Below, in pieces: positions 56,558-64,000 of a stretch of DNA of 64,000 nt (within the stretch, counting starts at the first letter, position 1; each line of letters opens with the position of its first letter). The notes beneath the pieces are model-generated. The model made no database searches, was not told the origin of the DNA, and saw nothing but the letters and a program-made list of their open reading frames with translations. The stretch covers positions 744,001 to 808,000 of the forward strand of contig NZ_BCQS01000003.1 in the NCBI RefSeq assembly GCF_001552195.1, read 5' to 3'. Position numbers and translations under genes: made by a program. Source of the DNA: Actinomadura latina NBRC 106108 (GTDB lineage Bacteria; Actinomycetota; Actinomycetes; Streptosporangiales; Streptosporangiaceae).

Positions 56558-57040
56558 TCAGGCGGGCGGGAGGGGGCGCCGGGGGACCGGAGAGGACTGG
56601 AGGATCGAGGTCGTCGTCCGGGCGTAGGGGGTGAAGCGGTCGAGGATCGGCTCCAGTTCCTCGACCCTGCGGAGGTGGGCGATGAAGAAGAAGCAGTCGT
56701 CGCCCGTGATGCGGTGGCACTCGGTGATCTGCGGGACCTCGTCGGCGATCTTGGGGATGCGGCTCAGCTCGCGGGGATTCGGGCTGACCCGGACGAGGAT
56801 CGTGATCGGGAAGCCCAGCGCGACCGGGTCGACGGTCGCGTGGTAGCCGGTGATGACGCCGGTCTCCTCAAGGCGCTGGACGCGTTCGGCGACGGCCGGG
56901 GCGGACAGGGCGACGCGGCGGCCCAGCTCGGCGAGCGGCGCACGGCCGTCCCGCTGCAGCTCGGTGAGGATCTGAAGGTCGATCGCGTCGAGCGGCTTGG
57001 GTTCGTAGGCGCGGCCCGGTCGGCTCCTTCGGTTCGCCAT
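56558..57040 (-). CDS. Lrp/AsnC-family transcriptional regulator
   Basis: 160 aa. Seen: N-terminal winged-helix (DAIDLQILTELQRDGRAPLAELGRRVALSAPAVAERVQRLEETGVITGYHATVD, about 18-72) and RAM ligand domain (ILVRVSPNPRELSRIPKIADEVPQITECHRITGDDCFFFIAHLRRVEELEPILDRF). GGGGGA before the ATG. Divergent from the transporter fragment at 57100, 59 bases apart, so that gene was probably its target. Confidence 0.92.
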   Translation of the reverse strand: MANRRSRPGRAYEPKPLDAIDLQILTELQRDGRAPLAELGRRVALSAPAVAERVQRLEETGVITGYHATVDPVALGFPITILVRVSPNPRELSRIPKIADEVPQITECHRITGDDCFFFIAHLRRVEELEPILDRFTPYARTTTSILQSSPVPRRPLPPA

Positions 57041-57099
57041 TCCCCCAACTTAGGCATCGGCCGACGATACGGCCATGTCGTTTCCGCCCTGGGGGTGCT

Positions 57100-57711
57100 G
57101 TGCTCGCGGCCATGAACGCGTCCTTCTATATGGCGATCGCGCGGCTGCCGCTCGCCACGGTCGCCGCCATCGAGTTCCTGCCCGTCATCGCCCTGGCCGC
57201 TCTGGGAGTGCGGACGAAGCGCAACCTGGTCGCGTTGGTCGCGGCCGTCGGCGGCGTGTACGTGCTGACGGAAGTGCGATTCGAGGGGGAGCCGCTGGGG
57301 TTCGTCTTCGCATTCGCCAACGCGGGCCTGTTCGCGCTGTACGTGGTGGTCGCGCACCGGGCCGCGCAGTCGGACGCGGGAGGCATCGACGGGCTGGCCA
57401 TGGCGATGGTCGCCGCCACCGTGTTCGTCCTTCCCATCGGCGTTGTGCAGGCCGTGCCGGTGCTGGACGACCCGATGCTGGTCGCCGCGGGGATCGGTGT
57501 GGGCATTACGTCGTCCGTCATCCCGTACGTGTGTGATCAGCTGGCCATGGCGCGGCTCAGCCGGGCCACGTACGCGTTGATGGTCTCGCTGCTGCCGGCG
57601 ACCGCCGCCGTGACGGGGCTGGTGGTGCTGCGGCAGGTGCCGACGATCGCGGAAGCCGGCGGGGTGGGACTGGTGATCGCCGGGGTGGCGGTGCACCGTG
57701 GAGAGAGTTGA
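57100..57711 (+). pseudogene. 5'-truncated EamA/RhtA-like transporter
   Basis: 203 aa with about six hydrophobic helices, beginning at VLAAMNASFYMAIARLPLATVAAIEFLPVI, which in full-length EamA/DMT exporters is the third or fourth helix of a ten-helix, roughly 290-aa protein. About 90 residues at the front are missing, and no matching coding sequence occurs in the 59 bases up to the Lrp gene. A GTG with GGGGG before it could still start the remainder. Likely amino-acid exporter relic or half-size form; adjacent Lrp/AsnC regulator fits. Confidence 0.65.
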
Positions 57712-57723
57712 GAGGAGACAGAC

Positions 57724-58704
57724 ATGAAACAGGTACGGCTCGGCAGGAGTGGGCTGAAGGTCTCGCGGATCTGCCTGGGGATGATGAGCTATGGCGACCC
57801 GGCGGTGCGCAAGTGGGCGCTGGACGAGGCCGCGGCGGAGCCGATCGTCCGGCGGGCGGTGGACGGCGGGGTGACGTTCTTCGACACCGCCGACGTGTAC
57901 TCGCTCGGTGTCAGCGAGGAGATCACCGGCCGGCTCCTGCCGACGTTCTTCGCGCGGCGGGACGACTACGTCCTCGCCACCAAGGTCTGCATGCCGATGG
58001 GGGACGGCCCGAACGACCGGGGCCTGTCGCGCAAGCACATCATGGCGGGCATCGACGACTCGCTACGGCGGCTGGGCACAGATTACGTGGACCTCTACCA
58101 GATCCACCGGTGGGACTACGGGACGCCCATCGAGGAGACCATGGAGGCCCTGCACGATGTCGTGAAGTCGGGCAAGGCACGGTACATCGGGGCGTCCAGC
58201 ATGTACGCGTGGCAGTTCGCCAAGGCGCAGCACGTCGCCGAGACGCACGGCTGGACGAAGTTCGTGTCGATGCAGAACCACTACAACCTCGTCTACAGGG
58301 AAGAGGAGCGGGAGATGATGCCGCTCTGCCTCGACCAAGGGGTCGGTGTCATCCCGTGGAGCCCTCTGGCGCGCGGCCTCCTCGCCGGGAACCGGGAGAG
58401 GGGCGGTGAGCGGAAGACCGTCCGGGCCCAGAACGACGCCTTCGGGGACGGCCTGTACACCGATGCCGACTTCGACGTCGTCGACGCCGTCAGGGAGGTC
58501 GCGGGCGAGCGCGGCGTGCCGGCGGCGCAGGTGGCGCTCGCGTGGCTGCTCGGACGTCCCGGAGTGACGGCGCCGATCGTGGGAGCGACGAAACTCACTC
58601 ATATGGACGACGCGATCGCCGCCGAGGGCCTGGAGTTGGACGAGAAGGAAACCGCGCGGCTGGAGGCCCCGTACCGCCCGCACGAGGTTCTGGGGCACTC
58701 CTGA
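57724..58704 (+). CDS. Aldo/keto reductase
   Basis: 326 aa, NADPH-dependent (beta/alpha)8 barrel. Seen: catalytic tetrad Asp and Tyr in FFDTADVYSLGVSEE, Lys in VLATKVCMP and His in YQIHRWDYGTP; C-terminal cofactor region GVIPWSPLARGLLAG and PIVGATKLTHMDDA. Length and order are like the AKR family of oxidoreductases with broad carbonyl substrates. GAGGAGAC upstream of the ATG. Twelve bases follow the transporter remnant. Confidence 0.93.
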   Translation: MKQVRLGRSGLKVSRICLGMMSYGDPAVRKWALDEAAAEPIVRRAVDGGVTFFDTADVYSLGVSEEITGRLLPTFFARRDDYVLATKVCMPMGDGPNDRGLSRKHIMAGIDDSLRRLGTDYVDLYQIHRWDYGTPIEETMEALHDVVKSGKARYIGASSMYAWQFAKAQHVAETHGWTKFVSMQNHYNLVYREEEREMMPLCLDQGVGVIPWSPLARGLLAGNRERGGERKTVRAQNDAFGDGLYTDADFDVVDAVREVAGERGVPAAQVALAWLLGRPGVTAPIVGATKLTHMDDAIAAEGLELDEKETARLEAPYRPHEVLGHS

Positions 58705-58946
58705 CGGGTAGATGGGCGCGGACGTCCCCGCACGGAACGTACAGGGGGCGTCCGGCGTCTATCAGGGGGTGGTGATTTGCGATTCCCCGGGAGATCGGGG
58801 CAGGCTGTGGACGAGAACGCCCACGCATGGCAAGACCGCCACGTGGTGATATGGGTGAAGGTTCGGAGGCGGCGTTATGCGCCGCGCGCCTCCGGGCTGC
58901 CGGGAGCTGAGGAGCCCCGGGACGACGGCGCTGAAGGAGCCCGACG

Positions 58947-60572
58947 ATGACCGAGAACGACGGTACGCAGGGACCGCAGCGGCCGTTGCCGGAGGACGAG
59001 GGGAAGCCCGGGCCGCTGGAGGGCCAGGAACCTCCCGCCCGGCCGCTGGGGGACCGCACCGTGGTGTTCGGGGCTCCGCAGCTGGGCGGCCAGACCGGCC
59101 AGGGCGGCGGCGCGACGCCGCCCGAGCCGCGCGAGGAGGAGCGGCCCGCGCCGCCTCCGCCGCCCCCCACGATGGTCGAGCAGCCGCTGCAGCAGTTCGG
59201 CGAGCAGCCTCCGGCACCGCCCCAGCCGCCCTACGGCGCCCCGCAGGAGCCGCCGCCGTACGGGCAGCCGCCCGCCGGCTACGGCCCGCCCCCCGGCGGT
59301 TTCACGCCCCCGCAGGACCCGCAGCAGTACGTCCCGCCGGGGGAGCCGCAGCAGTACGGCCGGCCTCAGCCCGGCTACGGGCAGCCGCCCCAGTACGACC
59401 AGCCTCAGTACGACCAGCCCCAGCACGACCAGCAGCAGTACGGCCAGCAGCAGTACGGGCAGCAGCCTCCGCAGCAGCCCGGGTACCCGCAGCAGCCGAT
59501 GCACGGCGCCCCGCAGGAGCAGCCGCAGTACGGGCAGCAGCCGCCGCCGTTCGGCGGCCGGCCCGGCACGCCCGGTGAGCAGCCTCAGCCGGAGCAGCCG
59601 CAGGACGTCTCCGGCGACCGCACGGTGATCGTGCCGAGTCCCGGCACCGGCGCGCCCGAGCCCGAGCAGCCGCCGCGCCCCCCGATCGACGACCAGGCGA
59701 CGCTGCACTGGTCGCCCGGCACCGACGTGCCGGTCGCCACCGGCCCCGAGCGCAGGCAGGACCCGCCGGCCGAGCCGTGGCAGGCGCCGACGCCGCCGTC
59801 CACGCCCGAGCCGTGGTCGCCGGAGGCGCCGCAGCAGGGCCGTCCGCAGTCCGGTCAGCAGCAGGGGCAGGGCGACCACGAGCGGACCATGATGGTGCCG
59901 CCGCCCGAGTCGGGCTTCGGCGCCGGCTCGACCTCGTCCGGCCCTTCGCCCTCGGTGGACGATCTGTACGCCCCGCCCGGTGAGAGCGGTGTCGAGGACG
60001 CGCGCCCGACCGAGGCGTTCGACCCGTCCGCCCCGTCCCAGGGACGGCACGCCGCCGAGACGCCCGGCACGGCGGACAGCACCCGGCTCGACATCGGCCG
60101 GCAGCAGTGGGGGCAGCAGCAGCCGCAGTCGCAGGCCCCGCCGCAGGCCGACCAGCAGTTCGGCCAGCAGCAGGCCTACGGCCAGCCCGAGCAGCAGCAG
60201 GCGTACGGCCAGCCCGAGCAGTACGGCCAGCAGTACCAGCAGGGCTACGGCCAGCCGGGTCAATACGAGCAGCAGGGTCAGTACGACCAGCAGGGCCGGC
60301 AGCCGGCCCAAGGCCAGCAGTACGGTCAGCCCGGCGACCAGCAGCAGTACGGTCAGCAGCAGGCGTACGGCCAGCCCGGTCAGCCGGGCCAGCCCGGCGA
60401 GTACGGCCAGCCCGCCCAGTACGGCCAGCAGCAGTACGGCCAGCAGCCGGCCTACGGGGCCGGCGCCGGAGCCGAGGAGGGCAAGGGCGGCAAGAACATG
60501 CTCTGGCTCGTCGTCGGCGGCGTCGCCATCGTCGTGATCCTCGTGATCGTGGTCGTGACGTTCGTTCTGTAG
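58947..60572 (+). CDS. Tail-anchored Gln/Pro/Gly/Tyr-rich low-complexity protein
   Basis: 541 aa. ATG with AAGGAG upstream. Seen: residues 1-515 are almost free of hydrophobic clusters, dominated by YGQ, GQQQ, QPG and PPP units, becoming densely YGQ-rich from about 130 and again from about 395-510 (for example [13 protein letters not shown] repeats). Residues about 517-541 form one membrane helix ([20 protein letters not shown]) at the extreme end, so the protein is tail-anchored. Three similar acidic/RT motifs occur: DRTVVF (Thr38), DRTVIV (Thr226) and ERTMMV (Thr314), spaced in the first 60%; they resemble phosphothreonine sites read by FHA domains. No catalytic domain. Role unknown. Confidence 0.85.
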   Translation: MTENDGTQGPQRPLPEDEGKPGPLEGQEPPARPLGDRTVVFGAPQLGGQTGQGGGATPPEPREEERPAPPPPPPTMVEQPLQQFGEQPPAPPQPPYGAPQEPPPYGQPPAGYGPPPGGFTPPQDPQQYVPPGEPQQYGRPQPGYGQPPQYDQPQYDQPQHDQQQYGQQQYGQQPPQQPGYPQQPMHGAPQEQPQYGQQPPPFGGRPGTPGEQPQPEQPQDVSGDRTVIVPSPGTGAPEPEQPPRPPIDDQATLHWSPGTDVPVATGPERRQDPPAEPWQAPTPPSTPEPWSPEAPQQGRPQSGQQQGQGDHERTMMVPPPESGFGAGSTSSGPSPSVDDLYAPPGESGVEDARPTEAFDPSAPSQGRHAAETPGTADSTRLDIGRQQWGQQQPQSQAPPQADQQFGQQQAYGQPEQQQAYGQPEQYGQQYQQGYGQPGQYEQQGQYDQQGRQPAQGQQYGQPGDQQQYGQQQAYGQPGQPGQPGEYGQPAQYGQQQYGQQPAYGAGAGAEEGKGGKNMLWLVVGGVAIVVILVIVVVTFVL

Positions 60573-60885
60573 ACCCGCGCGGCACTGCGATGACGTCCGG
60601 GGACGGCGTAAAGGCTGGTCCACATCTTCCCTAACCGGGAAGCGTGGGACAGAATGCTTGAACGCCGTCCTCGGCCATCGCCGCAACCATGCGCTAATCT
60701 CAGGGCAAAACATCCTTGAGGTCGGCCCGCGACAACCTCGGCGTTGCGATCGCTGGCGATGCCGGGTTCGGGCGGAGCGGGCGGCTGATCGCGAAGCGGG
60801 CCCGCCGGGCGAGCCGGAGCGGTGCGGCGATCGCCGCGGTACCGGACCGCCGGAGGCGGTGCGAAGAGCGCGTGCGCTGCTTGTT
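60573..60885. other. Intergenic region before the rpsL promoter
   Basis: No gene seen. Contains GC-rich dyads (near 60795-60860) and the start region of the rpsL promoter at its right end. Confidence 0.5.
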
Positions 60886-60914
60886 TTGCACTTTGCTGCG
60901 AGGATCGGTAATCT
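60886..60914 (+). promoter_or_regulatory. rpsL-rpsG-fusA promoter
   Basis: TTGCAC (60886-60891) and TAATCT (60909-60914) with a 17-base spacer, about 270 bases upstream of rpsL, the best promoter match in the window. Confidence 0.78.
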
Positions 60915-61188
60915 CTTCACTTGCGCCCGCTGTGCGGGCCACTGTGCGTGTGCGTCGGCGAGGCCGGTAGGCCAGCCCCAGCGCCGCATCTACTCCCCGG
61001 CTTGATTCGGCCCATGTTAAGGGCCGGGCGGTCTGTGTCGGTTTCGCGCGGTTGCATTTCCGTGGGGTGGCGACACGCCCGACCGCGGGGGTCGGAGAGG
61101 TCGGGAAACCGGCAGGTCACAGCCTCGCCTGAGGTGGTGATTGCAGCAAGAAGACTTACCGGCTCGGTACGAGGAAGACGGAGACGCG
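60915..61188 (+). other. rpsL leader
   Basis: 270-base leader without a gene. Several GC-rich inverted repeats are possible (GACCGCGGGGGTCGG near 61082-61096), but I recognise no named RNA element. Confidence 0.5.
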
Positions 61189-61563
61189 GTGCCCACGATC
61201 CAGCAGCTGGTCCGAAAGGGCCGCCAGGACAAGGTGACCAAGAACAAGACGCCCGCGCTGCAGGCGAGCCCCCAGCGCCGGGGCGTCTGCACGCGCGTCT
61301 ACACGACGACGCCCAAGAAGCCGAACTCCGCGCTTCGCAAGGTCGCCCGTGTCCGGCTGACCAGCGGGATCGAGGTCACGGCCTACATCCCCGGCGTCGG
61401 TCACAACCTGCAGGAGCACTCGATCGTGCTCGTGCGCGGCGGCCGTGTGAAGGACCTCCCGGGTGTTCGGTACAAGATCATCCGCGGTTCGCTCGACACG
61501 CAGGGCGTCCGCAACCGCAAGCAGGCGCGTAGCAAGTACGGCGCGAAGAAGGAGAAGAGCTGA
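61189..61563 (+). CDS. rpsL: 30S ribosomal protein S12
   Basis: 124 aa. GTG start ([20 protein letters not shown]) with GGAG six bases upstream; the frame is open upstream but that part is not family-like. Seen: the decoding-site motif [11 protein letters not shown] with Lys43-type lysine, and [13 protein letters not shown] with the Lys88 position, both sensitive-type residues for streptomycin. Overlaps rpsG by one base. Confidence 0.98.
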   Translation: MPTIQQLVRKGRQDKVTKNKTPALQASPQRRGVCTRVYTTTPKKPNSALRKVARVRLTSGIEVTAYIPGVGHNLQEHSIVLVRGGRVKDLPGVRYKIIRGSLDTQGVRNRKQARSKYGAKKEKS

Positions 61564-62033
61564 TGCCGCGCAAGGGCCCTGCTGGCAAGCGCCAGCTGAT
61601 CGCTGACCCGGTGTACAACTCGCCGCTGGTCACCGCGCTCATCAACAAGATTCTCCTGGACGGCAAGCGCTCGATCGCGCAGAGCATCGTCTACGAGGCC
61701 CTTGAGGGCGCCCGCGAGAAGACCGGCAACGACCCGGTCGTCACGCTGAAGCGCGCCCTCGACAACGTGAAGCCGACCCTGGAGGTCCGCAGCCGCCGCG
61801 TCGGTGGCGCGACCTACCAGGTCCCCGTCGAGGTGCGGCCGGCCCGCAGCACCACGCTCGCCCTCCGGTGGCTGGTGGTGTACGCCCGGCAGCGCCGCGA
61901 GAAGACCATGACCGAGCGGCTGATGAACGAGCTGCTCGACGCGAGCAACGGTCTTGGCGCGTCTGTCAAGAAGCGCGAGGACACGCACAAGATGGCGGAG
62001 TCCAACAAGGCCTTCGCTCACTACCGCTGGTAA
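61563..62033 (+). CDS. rpsG: 30S ribosomal protein S7
   Basis: 156-aa 16S rRNA-binding assembly protein. ATG overlaps the rpsL stop (TGATG). Seen: [55 protein letters not shown] and the C-terminal [18 protein letters not shown]. Followed by fusA 40 bases on. Confidence 0.98.
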   Translation: MPRKGPAGKRQLIADPVYNSPLVTALINKILLDGKRSIAQSIVYEALEGAREKTGNDPVVTLKRALDNVKPTLEVRSRRVGGATYQVPVEVRPARSTTLALRWLVVYARQRREKTMTERLMNELLDASNGLGASVKKREDTHKMAESNKAFAHYRW

Positions 62034-62073
62034 CCCCGGCGAACTGCACCGACGAGACGACGCGAGGACGACA

Positions 62074-64000
62074 GTGGCTACCAAAACCGGTGTAGACCTG
62101 GCCAGGGTCCGCAACATCGGGATCATGGCCCATATCGACGCGGGCAAGACCACGACGACCGAGCGCATCCTGTTCTACACCGGGATGAGCTACAAGATCG
62201 GCGAGGTCCACGATGGCGCGGCCACCATGGACTGGATGGAGCAGGAGCAGGAGCGGGGGATCACCATCACCTCCGCCGCGACGACCTGCCACTGGCCCGT
62301 GGACGAGACCGACCACACGATCAACATCATCGACACCCCCGGGCACGTCGACTTCACCATTGAGGTGGAGCGCAACCTGCGTGTGCTCGACGGTGCCGTC
62401 GCGGTGTTCGACGGGGTCGCCGGTGTGGAGCCCCAGTCCGAGACCGTGTGGCGCCAGGCCGACCGCTACGGCGTCCCGCGCATGTGCTTCGTCAACAAGC
62501 TCGACCGGGTCGGCGCGGAGTTCCACCGCTGCGTGGACATGATCGAGAACCGGCTCAACGCGACCCCGCTCGTGCTGCAGCTGCCGATCGGCGCCGAGGC
62601 CGACTTCAAGGGCGTCGTCGACCTCGTGACGATGAAGGCCCTCGTGTGGAACGAGGAGGCCAAGCTCGGCGAGATGTACGACACGGTCGACGTCCCCGAG
62701 TCGCACGCCGAGGCGGCCCGCGAGTGGCACGACCGGCTGGTCGAGACCCTCGCCGAGAACGACGACGAGATCATGGAGCTCTACCTGGAGGGCAACGAGC
62801 CCACCGTCGAGCAGCTCCACGACGGCATCCGGCGCGCGACGATCGGTGCGAAGCTCACCCCGGTGACGTGCGGCACGGCCTTCAAGAACAAGGGCGTGCA
62901 GCCGCTGCTGGACGCGATCGTCCGCTACCTGCCCTCCCCGCTGGACGTCGAGGCCATCGAGGGCCACGCCATCCGCGACGAGGCGAAGGTGCTCACGCGC
63001 AAGCCGAGCGAGGAGGAGCCGTTCTCGGCGCTGGCGTTCAAGATCGCGAGCGACCCGCACCTCGGCAAGCTCACCTTCGTCCGCGTCTACTCCGGCGTCA
63101 TGGAGTCCGGCACGAACGTGATGAACTCCGTCAAGGAGCGCAAGGAGCGCATCGGCAAGATCTACCGGATGCACGCCAACAAGCGCACCGAGATCGAGCG
63201 CGCGGGCGCCGGCGACATCGTCGCGGTGATGGGCCTCAAGCAGACCACCACCGGTGAGACGCTGTGCGACGACAAGGACCCCATCGTCCTGGAGTCGATG
63301 AACTTCCCGGCGCCGGTCATCCACGTCGCGATCGAGCCGAAGACCAAGGCCGACCAGCAGAAGCTGGGCACCGCGATCCAGCGGCTCGCCGAGGAGGACC
63401 CGTCCTTCCAGGTCCGCTCGGACGAGGAGACCGGGCAGACCGTCATCTCCGGCATGGGCGAGCTCCACCTGGAGATCCTCGTCGACCGGATGAAGCGCGA
63501 GTTCAAGGTCGACGCGAACGTCGGCAAGCCGCAGGTCGCCTACCGCGAGACGATCAGCCGCAAGGTCGAGAAGGTCGAGTACACCCACAAGAAGCAGACG
63601 GGCGGCTCCGGCCAGTTCGGCCGCGTGATCATCGACCTGGAGCCGCTGGGCGGCGGGTCCGACGGTTACGAGTTCGAGAACAAGGTCACCGGTGGCCGCA
63701 TCCCGCGGGAGTACATCCCGTCGGTCGACGCGGGCTGCCAGGAGGCCGCCGAGTTCGGGGTCCTCGCCGGCTACCCGATGGTGGGCGTCAAGGTCACCCT
63801 GCGGGACGGCGCCTACCACGAGGTCGACTCCTCGGAGATGGCGTTCAAGGTCGCCGGTTCCATGGCGTTCAAGGAGGCCGCCCGCAAGGCGTCCCCCACG
63901 CTGCTGGAGCCGATGATGTCCGTCGAGGTCACGACGCCCGAGGAGAACATGGGCGACGTGATCGGCGACCTCAACAGCCGCCGCGGCCAGGTCCAGTCCA
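62074..64000 (+). CDS. fusA: Elongation factor G (3' partial)
   Basis: Translocase GTPase; about 642 codons are visible before the window ends (usual length near 700). GTG start with GAGG upstream. Seen: G1 AHIDAGKT (19-26), switch region [15 protein letters not shown]3 DTPGHVDF, G4 NKLDRVGA, and domain IV with [18 protein letters not shown]. Third gene of the rpsL-rpsG-fusA operon. Confidence 0.97.
   Translation, partial: MATKTGVDLARVRNIGIMAHIDAGKTTTTERILFYTGMSYKIGEVHDGAATMDWMEQEQERGITITSAATTCHWPVDETDHTINIIDTPGHVDFTIEVERNLRVLDGAVAVFDGVAGVEPQSETVWRQADRYGVPRMCFVNKLDRVGAEFHRCVDMIENRLNATPLVLQLPIGAEADFKGVVDLVTMKALVWNEEAKLGEMYDTVDVPESHAEAAREWHDRLVETLAENDDEIMELYLEGNEPTVEQLHDGIRRATIGAKLTPVTCGTAFKNKGVQPLLDAIVRYLPSPLDVEAIEGHAIRDEAKVLTRKPSEEEPFSALAFKIASDPHLGKLTFVRVYSGVMESGTNVMNSVKERKERIGKIYRMHANKRTEIERAGAGDIVAVMGLKQTTTGETLCDDKDPIVLESMNFPAPVIHVAIEPKTKADQQKLGTAIQRLAEEDPSFQVRSDEETGQTVISGMGELHLEILVDRMKREFKVDANVGKPQVAYRETISRKVEKVEYTHKKQTGGSGQFGRVIIDLEPLGGGSDGYEFENKVTGGRIPREYIPSVDAGCQEAAEFGVLAGYPMVGVKVTLRDGAYHEVDSSEMAFKVAGSMAFKEAARKASPTLLEPMMSVEVTTPEENMGDVIGDLNSRRGQVQS

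Noticed and set aside
59390..60470. Short repeats considered as a CRISPR or satellite array
   Set aside because: Unit lengths vary, all units stay in the reading frame and encode YGQ/QQ, and no spacers of constant length are present.
58875..60989. Minus-strand frame opposite the YGQ-rich protein (Leu/Arg-rich)
   Set aside because: Shadow of the repeat-rich plus-strand gene; composition follows from CTG/CAG codons.
61189..61563. Streptomycin-resistance substitution in S12
   Set aside because: The PNSALRK and VKDLPGVRY segments keep the sensitive-type lysines.

Overview
The window reads as a chromosomal segment from a high-GC actinomycete. The base composition, GTG/TTG starts, four-base start/stop overlaps, actinobacterial families (Mce/YrbE transport, HadAB dehydratases, SigE-type ECF sigma, class E/F-like sortase) and the gene order rpmG-hadA-hadB ... 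tRNA-Trp-secE-nusG-rplK-rplA ... rplJ-rplL ... rpoB-rpoC ... rpsL-rpsG-fusA all support this. I would guess Streptosporangiales/Thermomonosporaceae (Actinomadura-like), but only as inference.

Layout. 1-5217: 3' end of a nuo operon (nuoK partial, nuoL, nuoM, nuoN), then htpX behind a GGAAC/CGTTG stress-type promoter, and convergent yajQ. 6930-10249: tRNA-Tyr, then an accessory patch with a small hypothetical gene, a decayed tRNA-like relic, an autoregulated-looking ArsR operon with two SRPBCC proteins, a broken ABC-transporter fragment and a DsbA-like gene. 10308-12587 (minus): sortase, family 2 glycosyltransferase and a 54-aa membrane protein in one operon. 13288-15228: PP2C-like phosphatase and acyl-CoA dehydrogenase. 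15309-18365: tRNA-Thr, tRNA-Met, rpmG, hadA, hadB, murB. 18400-19162: a yybP-ykoY (manganese) riboswitch in front of a GDT1/TMEM165 family gene. 19244-25000: GntR regulator, adenosine deaminase, a secreted protein/ECF sigma/membrane (anti-sigma-like) cluster, aminotransferase.

25252-34252 is the first ribosomal/transcription block: tRNA-Trp, secE, nusG, rplK, rplA, then an acyl-CoA synthetase and three exported LppX-like or related proteins, then rplJ-rplL with an attenuator-bearing L10 leader. 34724-46460 is a complete Mce lipid-import operon (ATPase, two YrbE permeases, six Mce proteins, two Mce-associated proteins) lying between rplL and rpoB. 46895-54263 is rpoB-rpoC. 54404-60572 is a mixed interval (phosphotransferase, small secreted protein, four-helix membrane protein, Lrp/AsnC regulator, 5'-truncated EamA transporter, aldo/keto reductase, and a Q/P/Y/G-rich tail-anchored protein). 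61189-64000 is rpsL-rpsG-fusA, with fusA cut by the window end.

Most of the window is ordinary core genome with clear promoters and terminators. The points most worth a second look are the RpoB rifampicin-cluster substitutions (T423, A427, N436), the tail-anchored YGQ-rich protein with three RT-V/M-type motifs, the sortase-glycosyltransferase-microprotein operon, the Mn riboswitch/GDT1 pair, the Mce operon position with its stacked inverted repeats, and the tRNA relic.
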